A stretch of 64,000 nucleotides of DNA. Origin: Bacteroides caecimuris (lineage in GTDB: Bacteria > Bacteroidota > Bacteroidia > Bacteroidales > Bacteroidaceae). Where the stretch lies: the NCBI RefSeq assembly GCF_001688725.2, contig NZ_CP015401.2, positions 4,596,001 to 4,660,000 on the forward strand, read 5' to 3'. The translations under genes and the position numbers were made by a program. The notes beneath the pieces are model-generated. The model searched no databases. It was given only the letters and a program-made list of their open reading frames with translations, and was not told where the DNA came from. This document shows positions 53,676-62,258 of this stretch, one piece after another; the first letter of the stretch is position 1; each line of letters starts with the position of its first letter.

Positions 53676-56657
53676 ATGAAAAGGAATCTGCTGCTTTTTC
53701 TTCTTTCTGTTTGTTTCTTCCTTCCGGACTTTGCCGCGACGGGGCAGTATAATTTTATCCGTGTAGATGGTGGAAGCGGTCTTTCGAACAGTCATGTCAA
53801 GTCTATTATTCAAGATAGTTACGGTTTTATTTGGTTGGGTACCCGCAATGGACTTAACCGTTACGACGGAGTGTCGATGAAACTGTATAATTGCTATGAC
53901 GAGACTTTGCAACATGGCAATCAGGTCATATCCGCTCTTTTTGAAGATAATCACCGGCAGTTGTGGGTAGGCACGGACGATGGTGTTTATATTCAAGACC
54001 TTGCCACCGGGAAGTTTTCTTTTTTTGATGCCCGTACAGAGAGCGGAGAACAAATCAGATACAACTGGATTGAGGATATACTGGCAGATCATTCGGGCAA
54101 TATATGGGTGAATGCGCCCAATCAGGGAGTTTTCCGCTATCAGGTGGAGACGGGGAAGCTGTTCCGCTACATTCCTTGTCCCGGCAAAGATAAAAGCAAG
54201 GACTTTCCACAATCCATTTGTGTGGATAAAGACGGTACGGTTTGGGTCGGTACGTACGGAGCGGGAATCTATCGTTATAGTCCGGAACAGGATAAGTTTG
54301 TGGCGTATGCCACAGAGGCGCTTAAAGGAGATTTCATATTTACTCTGTGTGATTATGGCGATGAACTGATCGTCGGCGTGCATGAAGAAGAACTGAAACG
54401 GTTCAATAAGAAGACAGGGGAGGTGAGCGTGTTCCCTGTGCCGCAAGTGCATCGGAAGATTATTCGTTATGCCGTTTGCTTCGGAGACGAATTATGGGTG
54501 GGAACTCAAAATGGTGTTTATGTGATTGATGAGAAACAGAATAGTGTGCAACATATCCCTGCCGATGCCGGAGGAAAGTATGGGCTTGGAGATGCTATCG
54601 TGGATAAGATTTATCGCGATCGTGAAGGAGGAACCTGGATTTGTACGCAATTTGGAGGAGCCAGTTACCTACCCGTACGCTCGCTCGACTTTTCTGTTTA
54701 TCTTCCGGGAGCACCCGGTACGGTCTGCGGACGTCGCATCAGTGAATTGGCGGAAGGAAAAGACGGGACAGTGTGGATTAGTACGCAGGATGGCGGGGTT
54801 TGTTATTGGAATCCGAAGGCGCAGACTTTCGTAAAAGTTCCCGAGTCGCCGGACCGTCAGAATGTGTTAAGCTTGTTTGCTTCGGATGATTTAGTCGGGG
54901 CGGGTTACTTTAAAGGAGGTATTGATCTGATCATTACGGAGGCAGGCTCTTCCGCTTCTCCTTCGGTTTCTTCTTTTCCTTCGACTTCTTCTTCCGCTTT
55001 TTCATCTTTGACTTCTTCTACTGTATCTCCTGTTTCTCCTGTATCTGTTGCCTCCTCTGCCATTTCTACCACAAATATTTTCCGAGGGCAAGTGCATACA
55101 TTCTATCCCGCACAACTCGGCATCAGTGAAGGTTCGGTGTTTGCCCTTTACCGTGACCGTGGGGGAATCATCTGGCTGGGCGATGGTTGGAACATCTTCC
55201 GTTCGGTCGACAAAGGGCGGACTTTTGAGAAGATGGAACAATTCGGTTACGCTTATATGCGTGACATCCTCGAAGATAAATCCGGCAATATATGGGTTGC
55301 AACAATGGGTAATGGCATACTCCGGTATAATCCGCAGACGGATCAGATGGTCAAGTATCAATGTGTACCGGGAGACAGTACCTCTATCGGAACGAATGAA
55401 GTGACAGGCATAACGGAGGATAGCAAAGGTCTGCTCTGGTTTTCTACGGATCGGGGAGGGTTATTGTGTTTTAACCCCGAGACGGGCAGATTCCGGACAT
55501 ACACTAAAGCGAATGGTCTGCCGGACAACGTGACCTATAAAGTGGTGGAAGACGCACAACATCGCATCTGGTTCGGAACAGACCGTGGACTGGTTTGCCT
55601 TCATCCGGAAACAGACTGCCTGCAAATCTTTACCCGAGACGATGGGCTGCCTGATAATCAGTTTAATTATAAATCGGCTTTGGCTGCCTCTGATGGGACT
55701 ATTTGGATGGGAACTATCAACGGACTTGTCTCTTTTAATCCGCAGATTGTCCGCCGGAACACGTTTGTCCCCCCGGTCTACATCACCGGAATGTATGTAC
55801 AAGGGCGTGAAACTCCTTTCCCGGCAGATGGCGTGCAATTGCCTTACCGTTCTAATGTCGGCTTTGATTTCGTTGCTTTAAGTTATACATCGCCGGGCGC
55901 AAACCGCTATGCTTATAAAATGGAAGGTATAGATAACGACTGGAACTATACGTCTGCTGCACATACTGCGTCTTATGCCCAGCTTCCGCCGGGAGACTAT
56001 CTGTTTCGTGTGCGTGGCAGTAATAATGATGGTGTCTGGAATCAGGAAGAAGCCACTTTATCGGTACGTATTCTTCCACCCTGGTGGCGTACAGTGTGGG
56101 CGTACCTTATCTATATCATTGTTGTATCCGGTAGTTTTGTACTGTCTCTTCGTGCCTATCGCCGCCGTGAAGTGCAGAAGATACGTGAACAGCAATTATT
56201 GGCGGAACTGGCGCGTGAGCGCGAATCCCACCGTACGCATGAGATGTTTATTAATCAGATTACATACGGCGCCTGCACTCCGCAAGGGGATGCTATGTCA
56301 CGGGCAGACGAACAACTGATGTCTCAATTGATTGCCAAAGTACGTGAGAATCTTTCCGATGCCAACTATAATGTGGAAGCATTGGCTGCGGCTATGAATA
56401 TGTCCCGTTCCAGCCTTCACCGTAAGATTAAGGCACTGACCGACCTTTCTTCACTCGACTTTATCCGTATCATCCGACTAAAACATGCTGCGGAATTGTT
56501 GCAGGAGGGAGAACTGCGCATCAATGAAATTTGTGACAGGGTAGGGTTTCAGTCACCTTCTTACTTCGCTAAAGTATTTCAGAAACAATTTGGAGTTACT
56601 CCTACAGAGTTTGTACAGCAGAATAAGCAGAGAATGGCAGATAGTTCTTTCTCATAG
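53676..56657 (+). CDS. Transmembrane AraC-type regulator with periplasmic propeller, no kinase
   Basis: A 993-aa protein with a signal peptide (MKRNLLLFLLSVCFFLPDFA). Periplasmic part: repeated two-component-regulator propeller blades such as DSYGFIWLGTRNGLNRYDG and DKDGTVWVGTYGAGIYRYS, then a Y_Y_Y domain (about 720-800). One membrane span lies near residue 807 (VWAYLIYIIVVSGSFVLSL). The cytoplasmic part is a short helical linker followed directly by an AraC-type HTH (about 890-985). Hybrid two-component systems of Bacteroides usually have kinase and receiver domains in between; none is here. A Ser/Thr/Pro-rich insert occupies about residues 424-467. It probably senses a glycan and controls the receptor and alpha-galactosidase genes (inference from context). 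Confidence 0.88.
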   Translation: MKRNLLLFLLSVCFFLPDFAATGQYNFIRVDGGSGLSNSHVKSIIQDSYGFIWLGTRNGLNRYDGVSMKLYNCYDETLQHGNQVISALFEDNHRQLWVGTDDGVYIQDLATGKFSFFDARTESGEQIRYNWIEDILADHSGNIWVNAPNQGVFRYQVETGKLFRYIPCPGKDKSKDFPQSICVDKDGTVWVGTYGAGIYRYSPEQDKFVAYATEALKGDFIFTLCDYGDELIVGVHEEELKRFNKKTGEVSVFPVPQVHRKIIRYAVCFGDELWVGTQNGVYVIDEKQNSVQHIPADAGGKYGLGDAIVDKIYRDREGGTWICTQFGGASYLPVRSLDFSVYLPGAPGTVCGRRISELAEGKDGTVWISTQDGGVCYWNPKAQTFVKVPESPDRQNVLSLFASDDLVGAGYFKGGIDLIITEAGSSASPSVSSFPSTSSSAFSSLTSSTVSPVSPVSVASSAISTTNIFRGQVHTFYPAQLGISEGSVFALYRDRGGIIWLGDGWNIFRSVDKGRTFEKMEQFGYAYMRDILEDKSGNIWVATMGNGILRYNPQTDQMVKYQCVPGDSTSIGTNEVTGITEDSKGLLWFSTDRGGLLCFNPETGRFRTYTKANGLPDNVTYKVVEDAQHRIWFGTDRGLVCLHPETDCLQIFTRDDGLPDNQFNYKSALAASDGTIWMGTINGLVSFNPQIVRRNTFVPPVYITGMYVQGRETPFPADGVQLPYRSNVGFDFVALSYTSPGANRYAYKMEGIDNDWNYTSAAHTASYAQLPPGDYLFRVRGSNNDGVWNQEEATLSVRILPPWWRTVWAYLIYIIVVSGSFVLSLRAYRRREVQKIREQQLLAELARERESHRTHEMFINQITYGACTPQGDAMSRADEQLMSQLIAKVRENLSDANYNVEALAAAMNMSRSSLHRKIKALTDLSSLDFIRIIRLKHAAELLQEGELRINEICDRVGFQSPSYFAKVFQKQFGVTPTEFVQQNKQRMADSSFS

Positions 56658-56734
56658 TGTCCTTGTCAGTCCATCTGTAACAAGAATAAAGAAACAACTA
56701 GTCAACAATTACCGGAGAAGTACAGATTCTCTTT

Positions 56735-56866
56735 GTCCCATATATTGTGGGAAAGTATTCCCTACTAATTGGGAAAATATTCCCTATTAACTGGGAAAAT
56801 ATTCCCTTATTTTGTGGGAACAAATTCCCATAATATGAGGGAATACTTTCCCGCATATTATGGGAC
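56735..56866. repeat. Cluster of GGGAA/TTCCC palindromes inside a 28-base inverted repeat
   Basis: The outer arms at 56735-56762 and 56839-56866 match at 25 of 28 positions and start with GTCCCATA. Inside are two copies of GGGAAAATATTCCC and several GGGAA or TTCCC halves, so many overlapping hairpins are possible. There is no coding potential. It sits 53 bases before element C, like the cluster at 13887-13972 before element B. Confidence 0.7.
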
Positions 56867-56919
56867 AATCGGAACTAGTTTATCTTCAACCGTGAAAAAG
56901 GGGAGAAAGATAGTAGTTG

Positions 56920-57080
56920 ACTATGAGAAATACCTTGAAATACTATGAGAATAAGGTGGATTTTAAGCTAAAATACGGGCAAACTTATGAGAAATGCCAT
57001 GTTTGAAAGTATTTCTCATAAGCTATTTGCTTGATTATTTGTTGTTTATCAGTCATCAATGAGAATATGAGAAATGAAAT
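56920..57080 (+). repeat. TATGAGAAAT element, copy C
   Basis: TATGAGAAAT or its complement at 56922, 56944 (changed at the end), 56986, 57011 and 57066; the pair at 56986-57020 forms a hairpin with 10-base arms around GCCATGTTTGAAAGT. It aligns with copy B over its whole length, including TTTGCTTGATT and the final ATGAGAAATGAAA. No HU-like or primase gene is near this copy. The rest of 56658-57377 shows no gene. Confidence 0.75.
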
Positions 57081-57310
57081 TTGAAATCTTCTCTAGTAGG
57101 AGGGAGGACAGTTTGAGATACTTTATCTGCAACGTATCTGCTACAGGTGTCTGCCACACTCCAACTGTTTATTAACTAGCGCATTACACGCGTTTCGTTG
57201 CAGGTGGCAGATGTTTTTATGTTTTTTCAACTTTATGGTAGGCATTGATTGTAATGGCAGGGCTTGCCGTTATTTGGAATTTATTCTAAAAAGCAGGAAA
57301 GAAGTAAGAA

Positions 57311-57355
57311 AAAGGAGACAAAACAGATCTCCTTTTTTAATTTGAATTACCTTTG
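57311..57355 (+). promoter_or_regulatory. Hairpin and -7 box ahead of rnhB
   Basis: AAAGGAGA (57311-57318) pairs with TCTCCTTT (57328-57335), followed by more T, a short terminator-like hairpin. TACCTTTG (57348-57355) fits the -7 element, 22 bases before the rnhB ATG. No clear -33 box was seen. Confidence 0.5.
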
Positions 57356-57377
57356 CGTCAAAATAGAATTGATAAAT

Positions 57378-57980
57378 ATGTTATTACCTTACTTAAATGA
57401 GAATCTGATTGAAGCCGGATGTGATGAAGCTGGCCGTGGATGTTTGGCGGGAGCGGTATACGCTGCTGCAGTTATTCTTCCGAAGGATTTTAAGAATGAA
57501 CTGTTGAATGATTCCAAGCAACTGACGGAAAAGCAACGTTATGCACTGCGTGAGGTAATAGAAAAGGAAGCCATAGCCTGGGCAGTCGGCATCGTGTCAC
57601 CGGAGGAAATTGATGAAATAAATATCCTGCGGGCTTCTTTCCTGGCCATGCATCGTGCAGTGGATCAACTGTCTACCCGCCCGCAACATTTACTAATCGA
57701 CGGAAACCGTTTCACTAAATATCCCGGCATCCCTCATACCACAGTAGTGAAAGGCGACGGGAAATATCTTTCAATAGCTGCGGCTTCTATTTTAGCCAAG
57801 ACATACAGAGACGATTATATGAACCGTCTTCACGATGAGTTCCCTTATTATGATTGGGATCGTAACAAAGGCTACCCAACTAAAAAACATCGCGCTGCCA
57901 TTGCTGAACGTGGAACCACCCCTTATCATCGAATGACGTTCAATCTATTAGGAGATGGACAGCTGACTTTAAACTTCTAA
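57378..57980 (+). CDS. rnhB: Ribonuclease HII
   Basis: A 200-aa protein starting [21 protein letters not shown]; the in-frame ATG at 57264 would place a promoter and hairpin inside the gene, so it is rejected. [11 protein letters not shown] gives the D-E-x-G-R-G active site, [10 protein letters not shown] and LLIDGNRF carry the next conserved residues, and [19 protein letters not shown] the family core. It cuts RNA in RNA-DNA hybrids and at single ribonucleotides in DNA. Confidence 0.93.
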   Translation: MLLPYLNENLIEAGCDEAGRGCLAGAVYAAAVILPKDFKNELLNDSKQLTEKQRYALREVIEKEAIAWAVGIVSPEEIDEINILRASFLAMHRAVDQLSTRPQHLLIDGNRFTKYPGIPHTTVVKGDGKYLSIAAASILAKTYRDDYMNRLHDEFPYYDWDRNKGYPTKKHRAAIAERGTTPYHRMTFNLLGDGQLTLNF

Positions 57981-58118
57981 AGTTGCTTTATTTCATTTAG
58001 TAAAACATTATACATTTTTTTGCATAATAAGCACGAATTTGTTAGGGATAACCTTGAATTTACTCTGTTTAGGCTAAAAAAGTGTTGCTTAGTGCTTTTA
58101 TTTGTTATTGGAATGCTA

Positions 58119-58126
58119 TATCTTTG
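58119..58126 (+). promoter_or_regulatory. -7 box of the DUF5723 gene
   Basis: TATCTTTG, 33 bases before the ATG at 58160. The -33 match is weak. Confidence 0.5.
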
Positions 58127-58159
58127 CAAACAATAATAAGAATTAAAAAGTTTAAAATC

Positions 58160-59701
58160 ATGGCAACGAACAAACTATTATGGTCTTCTAAAATCATTGG
58201 GGTGTTTTTTATGATGTTGGTTTGCACTCTTTCTGCAAATGCACAGTTTTTACGTACTTCTTATTTCATGGAAGGTGCCCATTATCGTCAACAACTGAAT
58301 CCGGCTTTAACACCGACGAAGGGTTATTTCAACCTTCCGGTGATCGGTGCTGTCAATGCAACTGTCAGTTCTACTTCATTGGGTTATCAAGATATCATCG
58401 ATATCATTGATAATGGTGACGATTTCTATACTAAACCGGATTTTATGAACCGTCTGAAAGATAACAATAAGCTGAATGTGAATTTCAGTACGGAAATTCT
58501 CTCTGCAGGATGGTATAAAGGTAAAAACTTCTGGTCATTCAATATTGGTCTGCGTACAGATATCGGTGCTAACTTGACTAAGAATATGTTTACCTTCTTG
58601 AATGAGATGGAAACAATTGAAGAAAATTGGAGAAATAGCAACTATGATATTAGTGGTCAGCGATTGAACATTAATGCTTATACAGAAGTCGGTTTAGGAC
58701 TTTCACGCCAGATTAACAATCGTTTGACTGTTGGTGCTAGAGTGAAAGCATTATTGGGTATTGGCAACATGGAGTTGAAACTTAATAAAGTTGCGATGAA
58801 TGCTAATTTGCCTACTGACCAACAAATCAATCAATGGTCAAGTGAGAGTTATTGGAATTCTATGACTCCTTCACAAGCACTACAAGCAGCACAGGAATTA
58901 AAGGATAAGTTTAATAATTATCATGCAAACTTGACTGTTGGCGCTGAACTGAAAAGTTCTTTCAAAGGTTTGGAATTGAAAGAAGAAGAAGGTAAAGATT
59001 ATGTAACAGATTTCGACTTTGACAGTGGTAAATTGGGCATTGCAGGTTATGGCTTTGGTATTGACTTAGGAGCTTCTTATAAAATACTGGATAATCTGAC
59101 AGTGTCTGCCTCTGTTCTTGACTTAGGTTTTATTTCTTGGTCGAAATCAAGCACAAAAATTGCGTCTGCTAACCCGGATCCGATTGATATTAAAGGAAGT
59201 ACCTATGCAAGTATGGTTAATCCGAATAATCCGAATACTGTTATGAACGCTGTAAATCAGTTGCAGAATGACGCTCAAGGATATATGGACCGTGTAACAA
59301 ATGGTGATGTACTTGACTATGACATGTTGCAACTCGAAGTAAGCGATGCTAAAGAATCTCGTAAATCTCGTCTTGCTTCTACCCTAGTATTAGGTGCAGA
59401 ATATGGATTCTTCAATAACAAATTAGCAGTGGGTGTATTGTCAACCACTCGTTTTGTACAGCCTGATGCTCTTACAGAATTAACATTCTCTGCAAACTAC
59501 CGTCCGAAAAGCTGGTTCAATGTAGCACTTAGTTACTCAGCTATCCAGTCAGCCGGTAAATCTTTCGGTCTGGGTCTGAAATTAGGTCCTCTGTTTGTCG
59601 GAACTGACTATATGTTCTTAGGCAAGAACTCTAACTCTGTTAACGGATTCGTTGGAGTTTCTATTCCGTTGGGCGGAAGAAAAGCAAGTAAAGAAGGATA
59701 A
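58160..59701 (+). CDS. DUF5723 family outer-membrane-type protein
   Basis: A 513-aa protein. The start at 58160 gives a signal peptide (KIIGVFFMMLVCTLSANA); the in-frame ATG at 58082 lies before the promoter box. LRTSYFMEGAHYRQQLNPAL is the start of the DUF5723 region. Many alternating strands and the C-terminal GFVGVSIPLGG suggest a beta-barrel in the outer membrane. Function is unknown. It is transcribed alone and ends at a strong terminator. Confidence 0.85.
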   Translation: MATNKLLWSSKIIGVFFMMLVCTLSANAQFLRTSYFMEGAHYRQQLNPALTPTKGYFNLPVIGAVNATVSSTSLGYQDIIDIIDNGDDFYTKPDFMNRLKDNNKLNVNFSTEILSAGWYKGKNFWSFNIGLRTDIGANLTKNMFTFLNEMETIEENWRNSNYDISGQRLNINAYTEVGLGLSRQINNRLTVGARVKALLGIGNMELKLNKVAMNANLPTDQQINQWSSESYWNSMTPSQALQAAQELKDKFNNYHANLTVGAELKSSFKGLELKEEEGKDYVTDFDFDSGKLGIAGYGFGIDLGASYKILDNLTVSASVLDLGFISWSKSSTKIASANPDPIDIKGSTYASMVNPNNPNTVMNAVNQLQNDAQGYMDRVTNGDVLDYDMLQLEVSDAKESRKSRLASTLVLGAEYGFFNNKLAVGVLSTTRFVQPDALTELTFSANYRPKSWFNVALSYSAIQSAGKSFGLGLKLGPLFVGTDYMFLGKNSNSVNGFVGVSIPLGGRKASKEG

Positions 59702-59768
59702 GATATTTTAATTTCTCTCTAAACATTCTCTTTTAATTAACTCTCTATTGGGATAAAACGTATTATTC

Positions 59769-59803
59769 AAGAGGACGCCGAAAATCGGTGTCCTCTTATT
59801 TTT
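59769..59803 (+). terminator. Terminator after the DUF5723 gene
   Basis: AAGAGGACGCCG (59769-59780) pairs with CGGTGTCCTCTT (59786-59797) with one G-U pair, followed by ATTTTTT. The remainder of 59702-59995 has no gene. Confidence 0.85.
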
Positions 59804-59995
59804 TAGTAGATTCTGCATGAGACGGTTAATTAAACGATACCCAAGGCAAACAGTAGGAAGTGCCTTATCAAAAGTTTACTCATATCTATATGATTATGAG
59901 TCAATTTGAAAATAGCAGCAAGCTACTTTGGTAAGTAAGAACGACCTGCTGCTATCTTTATAATGTTTGTATCTTTATCAAAAGAGAATAATATA

Positions 59996-61060
59996 TTAAT
60001 CGATATATTGTTTGATTTGTTCCACTGGTATTGATAATTGTTCGGATATCTCTTCAACCGATGTCCCATTGTTACAGAGCATTTTAACCATTGAACGAAT
60101 CACTTGCTCTTTCTGCTCAATTACCTGCTCTTTCTGCTCAATCACTTGTTCTTTCTGCTCAATCACTTGTTCTTTCTGCTCAATCACTTGTTCTTTCTGC
60201 TCAATCACTTGTTCTTTCTGCTCAATCACTTGTTCCTTCTGCTCAATCACTTGCTCTTTCTGCTCAATCACTTGCTCTTTCTGCTCAATTTCCTTATTCT
60301 TCATCATAATTGTCGTATCCCTGTCCTCTATTTCAGAAAGAATCTCATCTTCTATCTCCATGGCACGACGTACGTTGGGTGCGGCGGCAGCTTTCAGCAG
60401 GCGGTGGACAACACACTTCACCTCATCATCAAGATGCTCATCATTAATTTCCAGATAGTGTTCGCTATCAGCCTGACGATATTCCTGGTCGAATACACTC
60501 AACAGACGTTCGAGGCGGTTGCGGGTTCGTCCGGTGAGGAAAGGAATCTGTACGATGATACTGTCGTGAGTCAGGCTCTCGATGAAGGGGTCGGGAGCAG
60601 GAAGAGGATTGTCGTCATAATCCAGATAGCGGCGGCGTACGTAAACCACCGGTTCGGTAAGGTCACCCAAGGGATGTCCCAGGATGTAGATAGAGATAAT
60701 GGGCAAACCATACGTACGCCTTTGCCCATACTCGTTCTTTTTTTCGACAATGTTCTCCTTGTCGAGATACTGAGTGCCTAAATACTGGCGGAAGCGCAAG
60801 GTTTCGGTGATGAGCCAAGTCTTTTGCAGTTCGATAAGGACAAGGTGTTCGGATCCGTCGTCCTCACGAATCTTTGCTGAGAAGTCTATACGGAAGAGTG
60901 AGATGCGAGTCTGTTCCATGGAAGTATACTCGTGGCGGCGCATTTCAAGGTCTATGATTTCCTTTTTGAGCAATGCGGAAAGTAATATCTTGGCGACTTT
61001 CTTGTCTTCCATCAAGAACTTGAAGACAGCATCGTAAATGGGATTGGCGATGATAGTCAT
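59996..61060 (-). CDS. Rpn-type PD-(D/E)XK nuclease/transposase-like protein with heptad-repeat tail
   Basis: A 354-aa protein. Residues about 1-250 match the PD-(D/E)XK family transposase/Rpn group: NPIYDAVFKFLMEDKKVAKILLSALL at the start, then RIDFSAKIREDDGSEHLVLIELQKT, which holds the D...ExQK active site. Residues 259-321 are nine consecutive EQKEQVI heptads, a strong coiled coil, encoded by near-identical 21-base units. The C-terminal 33 residues form a short end domain (SVEEISEQLSIPVEQIKQYI). Rpn proteins can cut DNA and promote recombination; here the repeat length may vary between strains. Confidence 0.85.
   Translation of the reverse strand: MTIIANPIYDAVFKFLMEDKKVAKILLSALLKKEIIDLEMRRHEYTSMEQTRISLFRIDFSAKIREDDGSEHLVLIELQKTWLITETLRFRQYLGTQYLDKENIVEKKNEYGQRRTYGLPIISIYILGHPLGDLTEPVVYVRRRYLDYDDNPLPAPDPFIESLTHDSIIVQIPFLTGRTRNRLERLLSVFDQEYRQADSEHYLEINDEHLDDEVKCVVHRLLKAAAAPNVRRAMEIEDEILSEIEDRDTTIMMKNKEIEQKEQVIEQKEQVIEQKEQVIEQKEQVIEQKEQVIEQKEQVIEQKEQVIEQKEQVIEQKEQVIRSMVKMLCNNGTSVEEISEQLSIPVEQIKQYID
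60098..60286 (-). repeat. Nine 21-base tandem units in the Rpn-type gene
   Basis: The unit contains TTTCTGCTCAAT on the plus strand and repeats nine times with few changes. All changes are synonymous or nearly so, giving EQKEQVI each time. The unit length is a multiple of three, so gain or loss of units would keep the frame. Confidence 0.9.
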
Positions 61061-61084
61061 ATTGCTTATAGTTTAATAATTAAG

Positions 61085-61092
61085 CAAATATA
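61085..61092 (-). promoter_or_regulatory. -7 box of the Rpn-type gene
   Basis: The minus strand reads TATATTTG, 25 bases before the ATG at 61060, suggesting that this gene has its own promoter outside the invertible segment. Confidence 0.5.
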
Positions 61093-61304
61093 CTTCTTTT
61101 ATTTGATTAATGAGAGGGTGGAAAGGTTAAATTCTCCTATCAGAAAGGAATTAGGACATTCTAAGTTACAGCGATTGATTCCTTAATATTTTAGGATTAA
61201 AGAAGTATCAGCTTTGTTTAAAACTACTATTTGAACTCTGAACTCATCCATTTTAAGTACAGTCCTGAATAAACTTTTGGTGCGTTTGTTTTACATTTTT
61301 TATT

Positions 61305-61507
61305 CCTCTCTTGGTAAGAGAAGTAGTCTTTGCTGCAAATGTATACAAAATACGTATAAAAACAACTTTAAACAGAAATTAATTTGTCTTTATCGTTGTT
61401 TTTAACACTAAAATGCGCATTTTGTGATTATCTGTGCAGTTTTCTTTTCTCATTTTCATCTATTTAGAGATATACTCTTACCTCGATCTTTCTCTTACCA
61501 AGAGAGG
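61305..61507. promoter_or_regulatory. Probable invertible promoter segment of the fimbrial operon
   Basis: CCTCTCTTGGTAAGAGAA (61305-61322) and TTCTCTTACCAAGAGAGG (61490-61507) are perfect 18-base inverted repeats around 167 bases. Each copy is itself nearly palindromic (TCTCTT, three bases, AAGAGA), as in recombinase sites. Inside, the minus strand has TTG (61363-61365), 19 bases and TACATTTG (61336-61343), a good Bacteroides promoter now pointing left, away from the fimbrial genes. Inversion would place the -7 box at about 61469-61476, facing the gene at 61643. AAAATGCGCATTTT (61410-61423) is a further palindrome inside. The rest of 61061-61642 has no gene. Confidence 0.7.
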
Positions 61508-61642
61508 TATTGAAAATGAGTAGAAATGACAGCCTAAAATCAAAAAAATATAGCCTATGTACATACTTATTGTAATATAAAACATCAATCGAAAGAATAC
61601 CGATTAACGACGAATAATCAAGAATAATAATGTAAATAAGAC

Positions 61643-62227
61643 ATGAAACGCAAGATTTTATTTCTGATGATAGCCTTGTCAGTTTCTTTGCATTTTAGAC
61701 TAAATGCACAAGAGGTGGCAATAAAGACGAATGTGCTATCCGATGCTTTTCTGAATGTGAATGCCGGAATCGAAGTTTCCGTAGCGCCCCGTTGGTCAAT
61801 AGACTTGAGTGGTGACTTCAACGGGTGGAACCTGTCACATGGGCGCCGTTGGAAACACTGGTTGGTGCAGCCCGAAGCCCGTTATTGGTTCTGTGAAGCC
61901 CTTGGCGGACATTTTGTCGGTCTGCATGCCTTCACCGGGCAGTATAACGTGGGACATCTCGACACTGACTTCAAGTTCCTTGGTACCAATTTCGCCAATT
62001 TCAAGACCCATCGCTACCAAGGATGGATAGGGGGGCTTGGATTAGCCTATGGATATAGCTGGTTGTTGGGAAAGCATTGGAATCTTGAAGCCGAAATCGG
62101 CTTAGGTTGGGCTTATACCCGCTTCGACCGTTTTGAATGTGTAGGCTGCGGACGCCGAGCTGGTAAGGGACATCACAACTATGTAGGTCCGACGAAAGCA
62201 GCTGTCAACCTCGTATATGTTTTCTGA
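61643..62227 (+). CDS. DUF3575 protein, first gene of a fimbrial operon
   Basis: A 194-aa protein with signal peptide (MKRKILFLMIALSVSLHF). VAIKTNVLSDAFLNVNAGIEVSV and GDFNGWNLSHGRRWKHWLVQPEARYW are DUF3575 segments; the strands and the end (KAAVNLVYVF) suggest an outer-membrane beta-barrel. DUF3575 genes commonly begin type V (FimA/Mfa) fimbrial operons of Bacteroidales, where the protein may help assembly at the outer membrane (inference). No promoter was seen between this gene and the invertible segment. Confidence 0.88.
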   Translation: MKRKILFLMIALSVSLHFRLNAQEVAIKTNVLSDAFLNVNAGIEVSVAPRWSIDLSGDFNGWNLSHGRRWKHWLVQPEARYWFCEALGGHFVGLHAFTGQYNVGHLDTDFKFLGTNFANFKTHRYQGWIGGLGLAYGYSWLLGKHWNLEAEIGLGWAYTRFDRFECVGCGRRAGKGHHNYVGPTKAAVNLVYVF

Positions 62228-62258
62228 TTATTAACACGCTAATACAAGTGATACCGAT

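Noticed and set aside
60098..60286. CRISPR-like array of 21-base repeats
   Set aside because: Units are contiguous without spacers and lie in frame inside a gene as EQKEQVI heptads.
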